DNA from: Lewinellaceae bacterium
GTDB taxonomy: Bacteria; Bacteroidota; Bacteroidia; Chitinophagales; Saprospiraceae
Direction: 5' to 3'
NCBI GenBank assembly: GCA_020636215.1
Contig: JACJYG010000005.1
Location: 744,001 to 808,000 of the forward strand
Length of the DNA stretch: 64,000 bases
Below the pieces are notes generated by a model. The model did no database searches. It was not told where the DNA came from and was given only the letters and a program-made list of their open reading frames with translations. Below, piece by piece: positions 25,460 through 34,198 of this stretch. The position numbers and the translations under genes are program-made. Each line of letters opens with the position of its first letter. Positions within the stretch are counted from its first letter, which is position 1.

Positions 25460-25645
25460 GGTCATTAGGTCGGAAGGTCATTAGGTCTTAAGGTCATTAG
25501 GTCGGAAGGTCATTAGGTCGTAAGGTCTTAAGGTCATTAGGTCATTAGGTCATTAGGTCATTAGGTCGGAAGGTCATTAGGTCGTAAGGTCATTAGGTCG
25601 TAAGGTCATTAGGTCATTAGGTCATTAGGTCGTAAGGTCTTAGGG
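25444..25645. repeat. 8-bp tandem repeat array (ATTAGGTC/GTAAGGTC/GGAAGGTC units)
   Basis: About 25 octamers, same family as 19871-20075. The array starts within the last codons of the SDR gene and runs exactly to the stop codon of the convergent acyltransferase gene (25646-25648), so it occupies the whole intergenic space. Confidence 0.95.
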
Positions 25646-26467
25646 TTAAAAGGGTGGAGGTGGAGGGGGGGTGCGTAGCGCCATGGTTGTATCCTTGAGA
25701 TAATCCAGCAGTTCCTGCCGGCCTTTGCCGGCGAGGTTCTCGTAGGGAATGGGGTTGCCGATATTGATGGAGATGGTCGTCCCGATCTTATTGCGGATCT
25801 CGTTGAGCAGCAGGCTGAGGCGGAGGGACTGGTTGATATGGCTGGCAATCTGGAACAATTGGCTATTGCGGCCGTGAAAATAGAGCGGTACTACCGTTGC
25901 TTTAGTGAGCTGGATTAGTTTGGCGACAAAGCGCTTCCACTCGAGGTCCTGTGCGGGTTTCCAGAATTTTGGGGAAGTGGCCACCCCGCCGGAAGGGAAA
26001 ATAGCCAGCGCCTCGCCGGCTTTCAGGCGTTCCGCAGCCAGTTGCCGCGTCAGGATGTTGGTGCGGGCAGCAGCAGCGGTTTCCCGGAAGTCGATCGGGA
26101 GCATGAATTTTTCCAGGGGATTGTCCCGCGTGAGGACTTCGTTGACTATGACAAAAAAATTGGGCCTTACCAGCGATACGAGGTAACCCAGGATAAGCCC
26201 GTCCAACACGCCGAATGGGTGGTTGGCCACAAACACGACCGGCCCTTCTCCGGGGGTGAGTGCAAGCTTGGCCTGGTCGAAATCTAATTGTACTTCCAGT
26301 TTTTCCAGTACTGCTCCCCACAGCTGTTCTGGCGCCAGATGCTGAATTTCGTGATAGTAGCGCTCCAGCCGCCGTCGCCCGGTAGCAAGCTCTACCGCGT
26401 TAATCACCACCTTTTTCAGCAATGGGTCATCGGGGGAAGCGTAGGTAAGTCTGTATGGCATGGCCAT
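25646..26467 (-). CDS. Phospholipid/glycerol acyltransferase (PlsC-like)
   Basis: 273 aa. Block I is NHPFGVLDG (NHx4D form), block II-like PIDFRETAAAARTNILTR and block III LAIFPSGGVATSPK, the classic acyltransferase set. Such enzymes acylate lysophosphatidic acid or related acceptors at the inner membrane. The hemolysin-like variant of this family also acylates ornithine lipids. The C-terminus ends in a proline run (TPPPPPPF) that abuts the repeat array and could have been changed by it. Starts at 26467 or 26461 are equally good. Confidence 0.85.
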   Translation of the reverse strand: MAMPYRLTYASPDDPLLKKVVINAVELATGRRRLERYYHEIQHLAPEQLWGAVLEKLEVQLDFDQAKLALTPGEGPVVFVANHPFGVLDGLILGYLVSLVRPNFFVIVNEVLTRDNPLEKFMLPIDFRETAAAARTNILTRQLAAERLKAGEALAIFPSGGVATSPKFWKPAQDLEWKRFVAKLIQLTKATVVPLYFHGRNSQLFQIASHINQSLRLSLLLNEIRNKIGTTISINIGNPIPYENLAGKGRQELLDYLKDTTMALRTPPPPPPF

Positions 26468-26651
26468 TAGAGGGTCTTATTAGTGCGGGTTGCTGGTTGC
26501 TTTGTTCTTCCGTCTATGCAAGCCGGTTAGAGGTTTCTGTTTTTATGGCCCTGTTTGTACATCCCTTCGCCAAATCCGTCCGCTGCCGTAGCCGGGCAAG
26601 CACCGTACCCCGTACATCGTACATCGTACATCGTCAAGGACAGCCTGAAGC

Positions 26652-27371
26652 CTACTCCCATTGGTTGGCAAACAAACGCCAAATCTGGTCGGGGTTAGGC
26701 GGGTCGGCGGTAATGGTGACCGGGGTTTTCTGTACAGGATGCTCGAAGGAAAGGGAGCGGCAGTGCAAGTGGATGGAGCCATCGGGGTTGGGCGTAGGGA
26801 ATCCGTATTTTACATCCCCCCGGATAGCGCATCCCAGGCGGGCCAGTTGTACCCGTATTTGGTGGGGACGGCCGGTCAGGGGCCTCACTTCCAACAGGTG
26901 GTGGTCGCCCAGTTCGGCCAGCAGTTCATAATCCAGCTCCGATAATTTGGCGTCCTTGCTGCGGGGGCGCAGGGAAGCGCGCGCCACATTCCTTTCCCGG
27001 TCTTTCTCGATATAGTGCACGAGATGTCCGTTGAGCGGTTCGGGCCTTACCGTGGTGACCGCCCAGTAGACTTTCTGCACCAGGCGGTCGTGGAACAATT
27101 TGTTCATGCGTTCCAAAGCCTTGCTGGTGCGGGCAAATACCACCACCCCGCTGACCGGCCGGTCCAGCCGGTGAATGGTGCCCAGGAAGACGTCGCCAGG
27201 CTTTTTATAGCGGTCCTTGATATAATCCTTGACGTATTCGCTCAGTGGCTTATCTTCCGTCACATCTCCCTGCACCAGCATCCCCGCCGGCTTGTTGATG
27301 GCGATGAGGTGGTTGTCTTCGAATAGTATTTGTAAGCTTTGCGAGGTGTTTTTCATCATCATTTTGGTCAA
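26652..27371 (-). CDS. RluA-family 23S rRNA/tRNA pseudouridine synthase
   Basis: 239 aa. The catalytic aspartate is D70 in HRLDRPVSGVVVFARTSKA. NKPAGMLVQGD near the N-terminus and RPLTGRPHQIRVQLARLGCAIRGDVKYG near the C-terminus are family signatures. No S4 domain is present, so it belongs to the shorter RluA/RluC-like group. The target uridine cannot be assigned. Several alternative ATGs lie within the first six codons. Confidence 0.92.
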   Translation of the reverse strand: MTKMMMKNTSQSLQILFEDNHLIAINKPAGMLVQGDVTEDKPLSEYVKDYIKDRYKKPGDVFLGTIHRLDRPVSGVVVFARTSKALERMNKLFHDRLVQKVYWAVTTVRPEPLNGHLVHYIEKDRERNVARASLRPRSKDAKLSELDYELLAELGDHHLLEVRPLTGRPHQIRVQLARLGCAIRGDVKYGFPTPNPDGSIHLHCRSLSFEHPVQKTPVTITADPPNPDQIWRLFANQWE

Positions 27372-27758
27372 AGGAAAGGATTATCTGGCAAAAGTAGCCA
27401 ATTAATTAGTTTTGATAACTGCTTAAGGTGAATTTATACTCGAAACGAGCGCAGTTGCGGTTTGTCCCCAGGAAATGCAGGCTACTGGGGAGCTTGTTTT
27501 GAGAAAACCTCACCTTGAATTGTAGCCAAAAATCCATAAGGCCGAATGTCCACGGAATGGCAGCGATGGAATAGACAGTCACAACCAGGCAGCCATCCCC
27601 AAGCAAAGGTGTCCGCCCTTAGCAGATTCGGCGTCAAGAAACGGCTCCACAGAGCTTTCATGTGCCGAACCCCAGGAGGGCCGTTTTAGCCGAAACTGCG
27701 TCAGGCGGCAGTTTTTTACCCGGCTGACCAGACGGGTGGCCACCTTTGCTGCCAAAAG
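27372..27758. other. 387-bp gene-free stretch with a decayed ISKra4-type end
   Basis: GCGCAGTTGCGGTTTGTCCCC at 27449-27469 resembles the terminal repeat of the ISKra4-family element at 53865-55339, with two changes. It may be a solo transposon end. The remainder shows a few short inverted repeats and no convincing coding frame. Confidence 0.45.
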
Positions 27759-28151
27759 GTGGAAGAAGGATTTCTCCAGGAAAAACCCGCCGGCCTCCTC
27801 ACCATCCTAATCATCACCATAAACCACGGCATCCCCGGCACCGCCATCGCCTTCCCCGTCGGTATGGCCCTCTACACCTGGCTCAACACCTACATCCGGA
27901 GGTGGGAATACCGGGAGGACCTAAAACGCTACGCCGTGATGATCGAAAACATCTATGAAACTTCCCGCTACCCAAGCGACCGCCACGTCCGAAAACGGGC
28001 AGAATACCACCGCCGGATGCTTAAGGAAAGCAAAAACCCTGAACCTCTGAAGGTTCACGAGTTCTATTTCCGCCACGGCGAGCACTGCAACGAAAGCTGG
28101 GAAGAATTCGAAGCCCGTGTCGAGGCCTTCCGCCTGGAAGACCGCCCATAG
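27759..28151 (+). CDS. Unknown protein with N-terminal membrane segment, 3' end at an IS junction
   Basis: 130 aa from a GTG at 27759. Residues about 13-45 are hydrophobic (LLTILIITINHGIPGTAIAF), followed by a charged helical region rich in Arg and Glu (RRWEYREDLKRYAVMIENI). The stop codon lies at the junction with the truncated IS5-family element, so the natural C-terminus may be lost. I recognise no family. Base composition resembles the small genes at 34-36.7 kb. Confidence 0.45.
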   Translation: MEEGFLQEKPAGLLTILIITINHGIPGTAIAFPVGMALYTWLNTYIRRWEYREDLKRYAVMIENIYETSRYPSDRHVRKRAEYHRRMLKESKNPEPLKVHEFYFRHGEHCNESWEEFEARVEAFRLEDRP

Positions 28152-28762
28152 TGAGCGACCAATTTGCGGATGTCCTCAAAATCATAGCCTTTATCAGCGC
28201 AAAAATGCTGAGGATTCTCCTCGCAAGGTAGCAGCGGTAATAAAGGCATGCTTTGTAAAACATCCTCTACCTTGGTCTTATCATGAGCGTGGGCACCACT
28301 GACTACCAAGCCAATGGGTAAGCCCTTGGCTTCGGTCAATAGATGCCGTTTGGTGCCCGATTTACCTCGATCGGTAGGATTGGGCCCCGTTTCCTGGCCT
28401 GCTAAAGGCGCTTTGGTCATACAACCATCGATGCTTTGCCAGGTAAAGTCAAGCTGGCCTTCCAGGTAGCATTGCAGGAGCCTTAATTCCCATAGGGTAT
28501 GGAAGACCCCGACGCGCACCCAGTTTTGAAAGCGATCATGCACCGTAGAAGGCGCGCCTAATAACCGCGGAAGCGCTTTCCATTGGATGCCCGTTCGCAA
28601 GACATAGAAAATGGAAAAGAACATCTGCCGGTCAGGCTTTCGTCTACGACCGCCTTTAGGCTTGGGCGGTTCGAGCGGCAACAAGGGTTCAATGGCTTGC
28701 CATAGGCATTCCGGTGGCAAAAATTCGGGATTTATCCCATATTCGCATTGGGAAGACTTCAT
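28152..28762 (-). pseudogene. IS5-family transposase, C-terminally truncated
   Basis: Translation starts MKSSQCEYGINPEFLPP and contains GGRRRKPDRQMFFSIFYVLRTGIQWKALP, QSIDGCMTKAPL (first catalytic Asp) and FCADKGYDFEDIRKLV (second Asp). The family then expects a segment with the catalytic Glu, but the sequence changes at about residue 205 into the complement of the neighbouring gene. The enzyme is therefore inactive. Confidence 0.8.
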
Positions 28763-28882
28763 CTGCGGAGTGATTTTGTGGTTTGGTCACTCCAAAATTA
28801 ACTCCTGCAATGGGGTCTTCCTTCTCTTTTTACCCTGCCTCGCTTAAAGGGGCTGCCCAGAGCGAGGTTTTCGGATAGGCTC
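28152..28882 (-). mobile_element. Truncated IS5-family element
   Basis: Holds an IS5-type transposase on the minus strand and, at about 28861-28882, an end that reads GAGCCTATCCGAAAACC on the minus strand, like IS5/IS1031-type terminal repeats. The opposite end is missing, cut at about 28152 where the element joins the 130-aa gene. Confidence 0.75.
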
Positions 28883-28923
28883 TTAATCGAGTCCAATAAG
28901 ATTCTATGGTTTCACATTTGACC

Positions 28924-29749
28924 GGCTTTGTTGCATGAATCAATTCGACACAAATTTCCTATTAAATTTCCAGCTTAGGCAATTTCGACTTTCACAGCCT
29001 GTGGCATACCTTGGGCTGTCATGATATTCAGCGTTTTAATTTTAATTTTTGTTTCGGTTTGTTGGGTTTTCATTTTTCGAGAATAAAGGGCTCTTCCGTG
29101 AATGGTTTTGAAGCGGTACATGGCTGTTTCCGACAAACTTCGCCGATGGTAACCACTTTGCTCCTTCCATTCTTTTCGCCCCATTTCCGCTATTTCAGCC
29201 AGGGCAATATTTCTCGGGTAACCGGGCATATCACCCCCTTCCTCTTCATACCATTGCACCGCATTACTCCGAGGAGGAATAATAGGGTTTACTTCCCTGT
29301 CCAGCAATTCATCCCAATCTACTGTGTCGTATGCTCCGTCCAGGCATGCATCGTCAATATCAGGCTCCACTTGATCCAGTAAAGGCTTAAGCTGAGAACC
29401 ATCATCGGTGGCGTGTATGCCAGCTTGAAAACAACCTTGAGCATCAAAAGCGTCTCAATGCAAAGGCCGCTGTATACAAATTGGCCGCCTCTTTGCACCG
29501 GGCCATCATCATACCAGTTCTTGATAGCTTCATCGCTGAAGTAAATCGTGATGTTGCCCCGGTTAACCAGGGCCTTATTATAAGCGCTCCAATTGATGAC
29601 ACGGTACTTTTCTTTGGGCTTTTCTGCCGGCTTCTGGGTGTCCTTTGCTATCTTTGACATGGGCTGGTTGGTTGCGTTTTTAGTTGTCGTAAACCAAAGA
29701 TACAACTCCAGCCCAACTTTATCCTAGGCCCGATTCATGCAACAAAGCC
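28924..29749 (-). mobile_element. IS5-family (IS903-group-like) element with internal deletion
   Basis: Perfect 18-bp terminal inverted repeats GGCTTTGTTGCATGAATC (28924-28941 and, inverted, 29732-29749) are typical of the IS903/IS5 group. At 826 bp it is shorter than a complete element because the transposase centre is missing. No target duplication is visible. It interrupts or cuts off the T9SS protein gene that resumes at 29751. Confidence 0.85.
28975..29660 (-). pseudogene. IS903-group transposase with internal deletion
   Basis: The N-terminal part (MSKIAKDTQKPAEKPKEKYR, then NWSAYNKALVNRGNITIYFS and GGQFVYSGLCIETLLMLK) and the C-terminal part (DGAYDTVDWDELL, then IIPPRSNAVQW and GYHRRSLSETAMYRFKTI) belong to one transposase family but lie in different frames. 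The segment carrying the first catalytic Asp is absent, with the junction at about 29390-29420. It is non-functional. Confidence 0.8.
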
Positions 29750-29750
29750 C

Positions 29751-30059
29751 ATTCCTGCAAGTAATATAAATATTGAACTGACACCTGTACAATCAACACC
29801 AAAGATAGAATTGGGACAAGCCTATCCCAATCCTGCTACAAGTCAAATTACTATCCCGTTCACTCTTTTGGAAAGCGAAACCGTTGATTTAGAGATTTAT
29901 AGCAGTATTGGGTACTATTACTCTACCCAATCTTCATTCAGTGCTGGAGTACAAGCATTTAATGTCACAGGCTTTTCGGACCTGCCTTCTGGAGCTATAT
30001 TCTTTTTTAGGCTAAAAACGGATGAAAGTACTGCGTTGGGCAGCTTTATTAAGCAATAA
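29751..30059 (+). pseudogene. C-terminal remnant of a T9SS-secreted protein
   Basis: The frame is open from the IS border. It contains LGQAYPNPATSQITIPFTLLESETVDLEIYSSIG and ends DESTALGSFIKQ, a type A T9SS sorting domain. The cargo part that should precede it is missing, replaced by the IS903-like element. A start codon in good context is lacking. Confidence 0.75.
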
Positions 30060-30122
30060 CGAAATCATGGGGTCTGTTGCCACAAGCTAGTAGTCCCAGT
30101 TTCCATATCTTAACATAAAATA

Positions 30123-32666
30123 ATGTTGAAATATCATGTAGCCCTCTTTTGTTCCTTAATTACTCCTTTCCTTGGTTCTGCTCAGGAGGGCCGCATTTAT
30201 GTCAACCAGGCTAATGGCAATCCTATGCAAGATGGCCAAAGCTGGGCAAGTGCATACTCAAACCTCACGGAAGCACTGCAAGCTGCCCAGGTTGGTGACA
30301 GCATTTGGGTGGCTGCAGGCACTTATTACCCCACTGATGGCGCCAACAGAGAATTGTCTTTTACACTGAAAACGGGCGTACAGCTTTATGGGGGGTTCAA
30401 CGGGGATGAAGAGGGGGTTGAAGCGCGCGATTACCTGGAGAACATCACCTTGCTCAGCGGCGATATTGGTATACCAGGTGATAGTACCGACAATTCCTAC
30501 CATGTCCTGCGCGCTATTGCGCCTGACAACAATACGGTGCTGGATGGCCTGCACATCCGATACGGCAATGCCGACTTAAACGGCTTCGACAGCCGCTACG
30601 GCGGCGGCCTGTTTGTAAGCACCCCTGGAGAAAACACGGATACCCCTGCCCATATACAGATTCGCAATTGTTTTTTCACTCGGAACAATGCCAAAGACGG
30701 AGGCGCCATTGCATTCAACAGCCCTACCAACAAGGGCATAACCCCAACCATTATCAATTGCACCTTTACCAGCAACCGTGCCTATGCCAGCGGTGGCGCC
30801 ATACACCGAAATGATGACAATGGCATAGGTGATACTGTCCTGTTTCAAGGATGCCTTTTCTTACAGAATCGGGCATTGGTAGGCGGTGGGGCCATTGATT
30901 GGGGTGTCCTGGGCCAGCCAATGGTGCTGCGCAATTGCTCAATAGCTGAAAACACCTGTGTGTCTAGTGGTGGTGGAGTAAATTTTACGTATATGAAGGG
31001 CAATTCAAGCCTAGCTTTTGAAGGCTGTAGCATAGTGAAGAATACTGGAAATACTGGAGGAGGGGTATACCTTTATTTCTCAGCTAATAGTCTTAGTGAT
31101 AGCGCCACTGTTCACATTAAGCAATCGGAGTTTAATGGAAATATTGCAACATCTGATGGCGGAGGAGGATTAGCATTCCTAATCATTGGAATCGCAAAGC
31201 AAAGCCTTTTTCTGGAAAATACGCATTTTATAGACAACCGAGCCCCGGACCGAGGTGCTGGCGTATATGTTGAGCTCATGGATGATATCAAAAGCCGACA
31301 AACGGTAAATGCCTGCACTTTCATTAGGAACAGAGGCGCCTCGCCGTTGGGAGGCGCCTATTGGATACGTGGGTTCTTAGGAAACATCAGCCAGAATTAC
31401 AATACATTTACCAACTGTATTTTCGCCAACAATACAGGTGTCGCATCCATAGCAAGTGGTATACCAGGGGTTTCGGAATCCCTTTTTCTCAACTGTACAT
31501 TCTACAACAATGGCAGTTATGATATCGCCAAAAACTGGGCCCCGGATTTTGATTATCAGGAATACTACAACCGCATAGCGGTGCACAACTGTATCTTTCA
31601 GTTGCAAGGCCCAAATATCACGATGTATAACCACCTGCTTAACGGTTATCTCGAAGGCTACGAAGACAACCTGTTTGACTATACCATTAGCCACAGTATG
31701 GTTTCCACCCCTGATTGTGACCTGCTTGGCGGCGGCTTGGCCTGTGGCCAGGGCATGCAATATGCTGTTTCACCCCAGTTTGTAGACCCGCAGGATGGGG
31801 ATTTCCGCATTTCCGCCTGTTCTCCCGCCATCGATGCCGGGCGGGATTCACTTTTGCTGGAGCTAGGCATTACGGAGAGCCTTGATGGAAGCCCCCGGTT
31901 TATTGGGGCCAATGCGGACCTTGGGGCTTACGAACAACCGGCCATCTCCCTTCAGCTCGACAGCATACTACCGCCAACCTGCCCTGGTGGCGAGAATGGT
32001 ATACTTTGGCTACAACCTACCGGTACGCCGCCCTTCCAGTATGAATTGGAGCGAATAGGGGTTGGCTTAGTGCCCCCAACTCTTGATAGCCTTGCCGCCG
32101 GCGAATACCACCTGGCCCTTATCGACCGCATGGGGTGCAGGGATACAGCCAACTTTGTCATCACTGGAGTAGATTCCATACTGGCTGAGGCCATCACGGA
32201 ACCTGCGACACAATTAGCTGGAGGCAGTATAAGTATCACTGGCTTGAACGGAGGAACGCCCCCTTACCAGCTCGAATGGGATAATGGCCTGCATTCCCAC
32301 ACAATCGAAGGACTTCAACCAGGGGAATACACCCTGATGGTTACCGACAGCAATGGCTGCCAGGCTGTTTTTGCTTATGAAATCGACTACATCGATGGGC
32401 TATCCGCTAAACAGGGAGAACAGTTTTTCCGGCTTTATCCCAACCCCAGTCAAGGGGCATTTACCCTGGCCTATGATCTGAAGCAAGAAGCTCTGCTCCA
32501 TTTGTACAATTCTATCGGCCTGCCTGTACTTATGCAAAAGCTGCAGGCAGGAAGGCAAGAGATACATTGGGAACCAGGTGTAATAAAAGCCGGTTTCTAC
32601 AATATGTGTATCACTTCTAATGAAAGAAGAATGTTGTTCACGGAGAAGCTGGTGTTGATAGAATAA
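30123..32666 (+). CDS. Large secreted beta-helix protein with T9SS sorting domain
   Basis: 847 aa with a signal peptide (about 1-20, ending LGSAQ). RIYVNQANGNPMQDGQSWASAYSNLTEALQAAQVGDSIWVAAGTYYP is the usual opening of choice-of-anchor Q/pectate-lyase-like right-handed beta-helix proteins. Repeated NCTF and NCIF rungs follow to about residue 570, then SPAIDAG and ADLGAYE. Residues about 625-745 hold SprB-like repeats (CPGGENGILWLQPTGTPPFQYEL, then GGTPPYQLEWDNG). The C-terminus (about 765-847) is a T9SS sorting domain (RLYPNPSQGAFTL). It is probably a surface adhesin or polysaccharide-binding protein, exported and attached to the cell. Confidence 0.85.
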   Translation: MLKYHVALFCSLITPFLGSAQEGRIYVNQANGNPMQDGQSWASAYSNLTEALQAAQVGDSIWVAAGTYYPTDGANRELSFTLKTGVQLYGGFNGDEEGVEARDYLENITLLSGDIGIPGDSTDNSYHVLRAIAPDNNTVLDGLHIRYGNADLNGFDSRYGGGLFVSTPGENTDTPAHIQIRNCFFTRNNAKDGGAIAFNSPTNKGITPTIINCTFTSNRAYASGGAIHRNDDNGIGDTVLFQGCLFLQNRALVGGGAIDWGVLGQPMVLRNCSIAENTCVSSGGGVNFTYMKGNSSLAFEGCSIVKNTGNTGGGVYLYFSANSLSDSATVHIKQSEFNGNIATSDGGGGLAFLIIGIAKQSLFLENTHFIDNRAPDRGAGVYVELMDDIKSRQTVNACTFIRNRGASPLGGAYWIRGFLGNISQNYNTFTNCIFANNTGVASIASGIPGVSESLFLNCTFYNNGSYDIAKNWAPDFDYQEYYNRIAVHNCIFQLQGPNITMYNHLLNGYLEGYEDNLFDYTISHSMVSTPDCDLLGGGLACGQGMQYAVSPQFVDPQDGDFRISACSPAIDAGRDSLLLELGITESLDGSPRFIGANADLGAYEQPAISLQLDSILPPTCPGGENGILWLQPTGTPPFQYELERIGVGLVPPTLDSLAAGEYHLALIDRMGCRDTANFVITGVDSILAEAITEPATQLAGGSISITGLNGGTPPYQLEWDNGLHSHTIEGLQPGEYTLMVTDSNGCQAVFAYEIDYIDGLSAKQGEQFFRLYPNPSQGAFTLAYDLKQEALLHLYNSIGLPVLMQKLQAGRQEIHWEPGVIKAGFYNMCITSNERRMLFTEKLVLIE

Positions 32667-32670
32667 AAAC

Positions 32671-32872
32671 ACAACCGCACCATCTTAAAAATCCCATAAT
32701 GCCCCCCATCCCCCTTCAGCTTCGCCTTCTTAAAAACCTCATTCACCTCATGCTGCACCTCGATGATCCTATCGGCGCTATGGGTGCGCGCCTGGCTCTT
32801 GTCCACTAGGCTATCCGTGGCACCGATCCAGGCCATGGATGCCCCAGCGGCGTGGCGGTGCACCGGAACCAT
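32671..32872 (-). repeat. Duplicate of the ATPase gene 3' end
   Basis: About 200 bp repeat, in the same orientation, the 3' part of the ATPase gene at 34201-34405 (exactly 1530 bp away at the sharp left edge). It encodes the equivalent of residues about 141-203 (WIGATDSLVDKSQARTHSAD, then IIEVQHEVNEVFKKAKL), with about 10-15 percent base differences. Homology stops abruptly at 32671, one codon before the stop. It is either a decayed second copy or one flank of an inserted segment. Confidence 0.85.
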
Positions 32873-32999
32873 GTATACTAATAAGGAACAGATTTTCCCA
32901 ACTCATCGTTATCTTTCGGTAAACTTTGGCAAAATATGAGTATACACAACCAAACTGGAACTGATCAGAATCATCCTGGATACCCAAAGCAAAGAGCCT

Positions 33000-33344
33000 T
33001 TGGAACGGGTCATGCAATTTCTTAAGGAAGCAGAAAGGGAATCGGAAACTCCAGGAAAAGCGCCTTCCTTTAGCAGGGAGGAAACGGAACTGTTCCTCAA
33101 AATCAATGAAGGCCTTCCGGAAGAAGTCCAATTGAGGTACAATGAGCTACTCGAAAAACTGGCCGATGAATCGATCACGGAAGAGGAACACCAGGAATTG
33201 ATTCAATTGATCCCTCAAGTGGAAGCCAATAATGTGGAACGCCTTAAGCACCTGGCACAGTTGGCCCGGCTTTGGAATACATCTTTAAGAGAGGTTATGG
33301 AGCGCTTGGGGATCAAACCGCCGGGTATCCTTGGGATTGAATAG
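33000..33344 (+). CDS. Unknown small helical protein
   Basis: 114 aa if started at the TTG at 33000. The frame is open upstream to 32940 and the preceding codons read KLELIRIILDTQSKEP, which looks like real protein, so the true start may be further up and damaged (an ATG at 32936 is one frame off). The protein is rich in Glu/Leu helices (YNELLEKLADESITEEEHQELIQLI) and ends SLREVMERLGIKPPGI. Similar small proteins occur beside cyanobacterial and Bacteroidota DNA-mobility or toxin genes. Function unknown. Confidence 0.5.
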   Translation: MERVMQFLKEAERESETPGKAPSFSREETELFLKINEGLPEEVQLRYNELLEKLADESITEEEHQELIQLIPQVEANNVERLKHLAQLARLWNTSLREVMERLGIKPPGILGIE

Positions 33345-33356
33345 AGCCCCTGCAAA

Positions 33357-33719
33357 TCAAGCCGCCTCTTGCTGCAAATGCCCCATCAATTCCCTCCAGG
33401 CCTCCCGCAGTTCTTCAGCGATTTCTTCAGGAGGGTTTCCGCTTAAGCCAAAAGCCACCATGCGCTCTGCCTGACGGAAATGTTCATCGGAAGGAAAGGG
33501 AAGGTTCAAAATTAGACAGGCAGCGCTCCGGAAAAGCACAGAACGGGTAGGTTCCTGGCTGTATTCGTTGACCAAAAGCATAGCGGCTGATTTCTCATAT
33601 TCAAATGCTTCGAGGTATTTGGATTGAGCTGTTTCCAATTCACCTCTACCCTTGGCATAAAAAGCCTCATCGGCCAGGGCCATGGCTTTTTGGTGAAGTT
33701 CGTCGATGACAATGCTCAT
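33357..33719 (-). CDS. Unknown small helical protein
   Basis: 120 aa, mostly helical. MSIVIDELHQKAMALADEAFYAKGRGELETAQSKYLEAF resembles a single TPR-like hairpin, then PTRSVLFRSAACLILNL and GNPPEEIAEELREAW. Proteins of this pattern are common in cyanobacteria and Bacteroidota without a known role. It lies 12 bp downstream of xisI on the same strand, so the two are probably co-transcribed. Confidence 0.55.
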   Translation of the reverse strand: MSIVIDELHQKAMALADEAFYAKGRGELETAQSKYLEAFEYEKSAAMLLVNEYSQEPTRSVLFRSAACLILNLPFPSDEHFRQAERMVAFGLSGNPPEEIAEELREAWRELMGHLQQEAA

Positions 33720-33731
33720 TTTCTGGAAAGT

Positions 33732-34073
33732 TTAGCCGGCAGTTACGGGGGGAATGGATTCTAATTCATACTCTGGCAAGAAGCCAAGGATGATATCCGA
33801 GGAAGGGACTCCTTTTTCCATCAGGAATACTTTGATGCCTGGGTCGGTCATGTCCTCGTATACCCATATTTTATCACCTTTGAGCTGGAGGTGAAAGATC
33901 CAGTTATGGATAAAATCGTTGTTATGCCAACCCACTGCCAGTAAAATAAACTGAAGCCTTTCTTCATCAATGATCAACTGGTACTCCAGTTTAGGGCGGT
34001 TTACCGGCTTCCTGCTGGCATACTGGTGGAGGATTTCTTCGATATAGCTTTTATAGCGGCTCAGTGTATCCAT
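33732..34073 (-). CDS. xisI: XisI-family protein (fdxN element excision controlling factor-like)
   Basis: 113 aa, the normal XisI length, from the ATG at 34073; the longer frame to 34190 would translate an intergenic hairpin. The signature runs MDTLSRYKSYIEEILHQYA, then EYQLIIDEERLQFILLAVGWHNN, then FHLQLKGDKIWVYEDMTDPGI and GVPSSDIILGFLPEYE. In Anabaena, XisH and XisI are needed for excision of the fdxN element; elsewhere they are often orphan pairs. No XisH is present here, and no recombinase is visible. The gene lies between two direct copies of the ATPase gene end. Confidence 0.85.
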   Translation of the reverse strand: MDTLSRYKSYIEEILHQYASRKPVNRPKLEYQLIIDEERLQFILLAVGWHNNDFIHNWIFHLQLKGDKIWVYEDMTDPGIKVFLMEKGVPSSDIILGFLPEYELESIPPVTAG

Positions 34074-34153
34074 TGCGTTTTCACTTGCACCTGTAAAATA
34101 GGCCTTTTGGCTGTTTCTTACAAGCTGGGCTATAGATATTTCCTTGCCCCAAG

Positions 34154-34193
34154 GCTGTGGTAAAACCGGCACAGAGGCCGGTTTTACCACAGC
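34154..34193. other. Perfect 17-bp stem hairpin
   Basis: GCTGTGGTAAAACCGGC at 34154-34170 is followed by a 6-base loop and its exact complement at 34177-34193. It lies 6 bp after the stop of the ATPase gene and 81 bp before xisI. It could end transcription of the ATPase operon, but there is no T-run after it. It may instead be a recombination or protein-binding site. Confidence 0.7.
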
Positions 34194-34198
34194 AAACG

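Noticed and set aside
33732..34190. A longer start for xisI at 34190
   Set aside because: The extra 39 residues translate the hairpin and spacer. The family begins at MDTLSRY, which matches the ATG at 34073.
34154..34193. Classical rho-independent terminator
   Set aside because: No T-run follows the stem on either strand, so it is listed as a hairpin of unknown role.
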